A DNA stretch of 7,147 bases, taken from the NCBI GenBank assembly GCA_015494005.1, contig WGCB01000749.1:1-7147 (forward strand). Reading direction: 5' to 3'. Under the pieces are notes generated by a model. It was given only the letters and a program-made list of their open reading frames with translations. It was not told where the DNA came from and searched no databases. The DNA is from Caldilineaceae bacterium. Its GTDB lineage: Bacteria > Chloroflexota > Anaerolineae > Caldilineales > Caldilineaceae. Made by a program: the position numbers and the translations under genes. Of the stretch, positions 5,015-7,147 are shown piece after piece; position 1 is the first letter of the stretch, and the number at the start of each line of letters is the position of its first letter.

Positions 5015-7147
5015 ATGACCATGCGCGACCGTTCCCCCAGATTTGGCACGTTCTCCCGCCTTCGCTGGCTGCTGCCCGGGCTCGTGGCTCTACTGATCCT
5101 CCAGGGCTGCGGCGGATCCGGCCAGCTCGGCCCTCGACCGGCCACGGAGCTCTCCACCGTGGTGGAGGCCTACCTGCAACGCTACCAGCCCGGTCCCCTG
5201 CCCCGCCTCTTCCAGACCACCATCCTCTACGACCGCAACGGCGAGGTCCTGGCCGAGCTCTACGGCGAAGGCCGCCGCACCTGGGTGGCCCTGGACCAGA
5301 TCTCGCCCCATCTGATCGACGCCACCATCGCCACGGAGGACGCCACTTTCTTCACCAACTCCGGCGTGGACCCGGCCCGGATCCTGGGCGCGGCCTGGCA
5401 GAACGCGGAGCAAGGGGACATCGTCTCCGGGGCCAGCACCATCACCATGCAGCTGGCCCGCAACCTCTTCCTGGGACCCGAGGCCCGCTACAACCAGTCC
5501 GTGGACCGCAAGGTCTTGGAGGCCGGCCTGGCTCGGGAGCTGACCAGCACCTACTCCAAGGACGAGGTGCTGGAGATGTACCTGAACCTGCTCAACTACG
5601 GCCACCTGGCCTACGGACCGGAGGCCGCGGCCCAGGTCTACTTCGGGAAGTCTGCCCGGGAGCTGACCCTGGCCGAGGCCACCCTGCTGGCCGGCCTCCC
5701 CCAGCAGCCCGCCAAGCTGGATCCCTTCCGCAACTTTGCCGCCGCCCGGGCCCGGCAGCGGGTGGTGCTGGACCTCATGGTCCGCCACGGTTTCCTGACC
5801 CAGGAGGAGGCGGATGCAGTCTACCAGGAGCCCATCGTCCTCAACCCGGAGCCGGACCGGCGGATCCTGCGGGCGCCCCACTTCGTGAACTACGTGCTGG
5901 CCGAGCTGGAGGCCCAGCTGGGGGAAGGTTTCGTGCAGCGTTCGGGCTTCCGCATCTACACCACCCTGGACCTGCAACTCCAGGAGCTGGCCGAGGAGAT
6001 CCTGGCGGAGAAGGTGGCGGAGCTCCAGCCCCGCTACGACCTGAACAACGCGGCCCTGGTGGCCCTGCAGCCCGGCACCGGGGAGATCCTGGCCATGGTC
6101 GGCTCCGTGGACTTCGACAACGAGGCCATCCAGGGCCAGGTCAACGTGGCCACCAGCCTGCGCCAGCCTGGCAGCTCCATCAAGCCCATCCTCTACGCCA
6201 CTGCCCTGAACGACAACCGGATCAGCCCGGCCACCATCCTCTGGGACGTGCCCATGACCTACACCGTGGGCTCGGGCCAGAGCTACCGGCCGGTGAACTA
6301 CGACCGCCGGTTCCACGGCCCGGTGACCGCCCGCACCGCACTGGCCAGCAGCTACAACGTCCCCGCGGTCAAGCTGCTGGACCGGGTGGGCGTGCCCCGC
6401 ATGCTGGAGAGCGCCCGGGCCATGGGCATCCACAGTCTGAGCCGGGGCCCGGAGTGGTACGGCCTGAGCCTGACCCTGGGCGGTGGCGAGGTGACCCTCC
6501 TGGACCTGAGCGCGGCCTACCACACCATCGCCAACGGGGGGCGCTACCAGCCTCCCGTGGCGGTCCTGGCCATCACCGACAGCCAGGGCCAGAGCGTGGT
6601 GGAGGGGCCCGATGACACGCCCCAGCAGGTCATCTCCCCGGCGGCGGCCTGGCTGGTCACGGACATGCTCAGCGACAACCAGGCCCGGACGCCGGGCTTT
6701 GGGGCCAACAACCTCCTACGCCTGAGCCGCCCTGCCGCGGCCAAGACCGGCACCACCGACGACTACCGGGACAACTGGACCGTGGGCTTCACCCGCTACC
6801 TGCTCACCGGCGTCTGGGCCGGGAACACGGACGGGCGCCCCATGAAGGGGAGCAGCGGGGCCAGCGGCGCGGCGCCCATCTGGAACGCCTTCATGGAGGC
6901 GGTGCTGGCGGACCCGGAGCTGCTGGCCCGGCTGGGCGCGCCGGCCGATCCCGGGGCCTGGAACTTCCCGCCGCCGCCGGACGTGGAGCAGCGGCCCGAC
7001 TGCCCGCCGGGGGTCACCTGCCGGGCCGGGGGCGAGTTCTTCAGCCGGGCCTGGCTGGAGGCCGCGGGGGAGGCCGGTCCCCTGGCGGACAGCGTGGAGC
7101 GAGTGGCCGCGGCGCCGGTCTACGTGGACCGGGGCGAGGCCACTCGC
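5015..7147 (+). CDS. Class A penicillin-binding protein (GT51 glycosyltransferase and transpeptidase), 3' truncated, with lipobox
   Basis: Bifunctional peptidoglycan synthase (PBP1a/1c-like) that polymerises lipid II and cross-links peptides outside the membrane. The 711 visible codons run off the window. A hydrophobic segment (residues 18-29) ends in LQGC (Cys32), which reads as a lipobox instead of a plain signal anchor. The GT51 domain spans about residues 60-240, with catalytic Glu108 in IATEDATFF, SGASTITMQLARNLF, RKVLEAGLARELT, EMYLNLLNYG and YFGKSARELTLAEATLLAGLP. The transpeptidase domain follows from about 345: the SxxK motif in PGSSIKP (Ser387, Lys390), the SxN motif SYN (446-448) and KTGTT (Lys577). 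A C-terminal extension after about residue 630 has CPPGVTC (Cys663, Cys669). The ATG at 5021 and the GTG at 4982 are alternative starts; AGGA at 5012 would favour 5021. The 216 nt between the tRNA terminator and this start hold an AT-richer patch near 4876-4935 but no clear promoter. Confidence 0.94.
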   Translation, partial: MTMRDRSPRFGTFSRLRWLLPGLVALLILQGCGGSGQLGPRPATELSTVVEAYLQRYQPGPLPRLFQTTILYDRNGEVLAELYGEGRRTWVALDQISPHLIDATIATEDATFFTNSGVDPARILGAAWQNAEQGDIVSGASTITMQLARNLFLGPEARYNQSVDRKVLEAGLARELTSTYSKDEVLEMYLNLLNYGHLAYGPEAAAQVYFGKSARELTLAEATLLAGLPQQPAKLDPFRNFAAARARQRVVLDLMVRHGFLTQEEADAVYQEPIVLNPEPDRRILRAPHFVNYVLAELEAQLGEGFVQRSGFRIYTTLDLQLQELAEEILAEKVAELQPRYDLNNAALVALQPGTGEILAMVGSVDFDNEAIQGQVNVATSLRQPGSSIKPILYATALNDNRISPATILWDVPMTYTVGSGQSYRPVNYDRRFHGPVTARTALASSYNVPAVKLLDRVGVPRMLESARAMGIHSLSRGPEWYGLSLTLGGGEVTLLDLSAAYHTIANGGRYQPPVAVLAITDSQGQSVVEGPDDTPQQVISPAAAWLVTDMLSDNQARTPGFGANNLLRLSRPAAAKTGTTDDYRDNWTVGFTRYLLTGVWAGNTDGRPMKGSSGASGAAPIWNAFMEAVLADPELLARLGAPADPGAWNFPPPPDVEQRPDCPPGVTCRAGGEFFSRAWLEAAGEAGPLADSVERVAAAPVYVDRGEATR

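Noticed and set aside
5090..6523. 477-codon open frame on the minus strand
   Set aside because: It is antisense to the PBP coding sequence, whose catalytic motifs are all intact. The product is low-complexity and rich in Gly, Val, Gln and His, as expected for a GC-rich shadow frame.

Overview
The window is a GC-rich bacterial chromosomal segment made mostly of housekeeping genes. Composition, gene style and several protein subtypes point to a Chloroflexota-like thermophile or its relatives (Caldilineae/Anaerolineae type): the nth subtype with an ILSANTND helix, the DUF2085 protein, the zinc-ribbon plus cold-shock fusion, and a lipobox-bearing thioredoxin. This taxonomic call is an inference from sequence resemblance, not a proven assignment. 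I see no phage, transposon, CRISPR or defence genes.

Layout. (1) 1-2689, plus strand: a thiol-redox cluster. It holds the 3' part of ccdA (membrane electron conduit), a TlpA/ResA-like thioredoxin lipoprotein, a small glutaredoxin-like CxxC protein, and a DUF2085 membrane protein with conserved Cys/His residues. Spacing suggests ccdA-tlpA is one transcript. A strong 13-bp hairpin separates tlpA from the glutaredoxin gene, which is closely followed by DUF2085. (2) 2693-3198: a self-contained rpsT unit with a near-consensus sigma70-type promoter, a leader of about 120 nt with two GC hairpins, ribosomal protein S20, and a textbook intrinsic terminator. (3) 3251-3961, minus strand: an endonuclease III (nth) convergent with rpsT. 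The gap 3962-4161, upstream of both divergent genes, carries degenerate short repeats. (4) 4162-4542, plus strand: a zinc-ribbon/cold-shock-domain protein. (5) 4616-4798: a tRNA-Cys(GCA) with its own promoter and intrinsic terminator. (6) 5015-7147 and beyond, plus strand: a class A penicillin-binding protein (GT51 glycosyltransferase plus transpeptidase), cut by the window edge, which appears to begin with a lipoprotein-type rather than a plain membrane-anchor signal.

How the genes work together. CcdA is expected to pass reducing equivalents from cytoplasmic thioredoxin across the membrane to the extracytoplasmic TlpA-like lipoprotein. The glutaredoxin-like protein would add a cytoplasmic thiol partner, and DUF2085 is an uncharacterised membrane protein in the same cluster. 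The remaining genes are independent housekeeping units (translation, base-excision repair, RNA binding, cell-wall synthesis).

Most unusual points: the CcdA C-terminus carries an extra copy of the family's first Cys-bearing membrane helix; the PBP has a lipobox and a late pair of cysteines; and the DUF2085 protein is embedded in a thiol-redox cluster. I found no convincing new multi-gene system.
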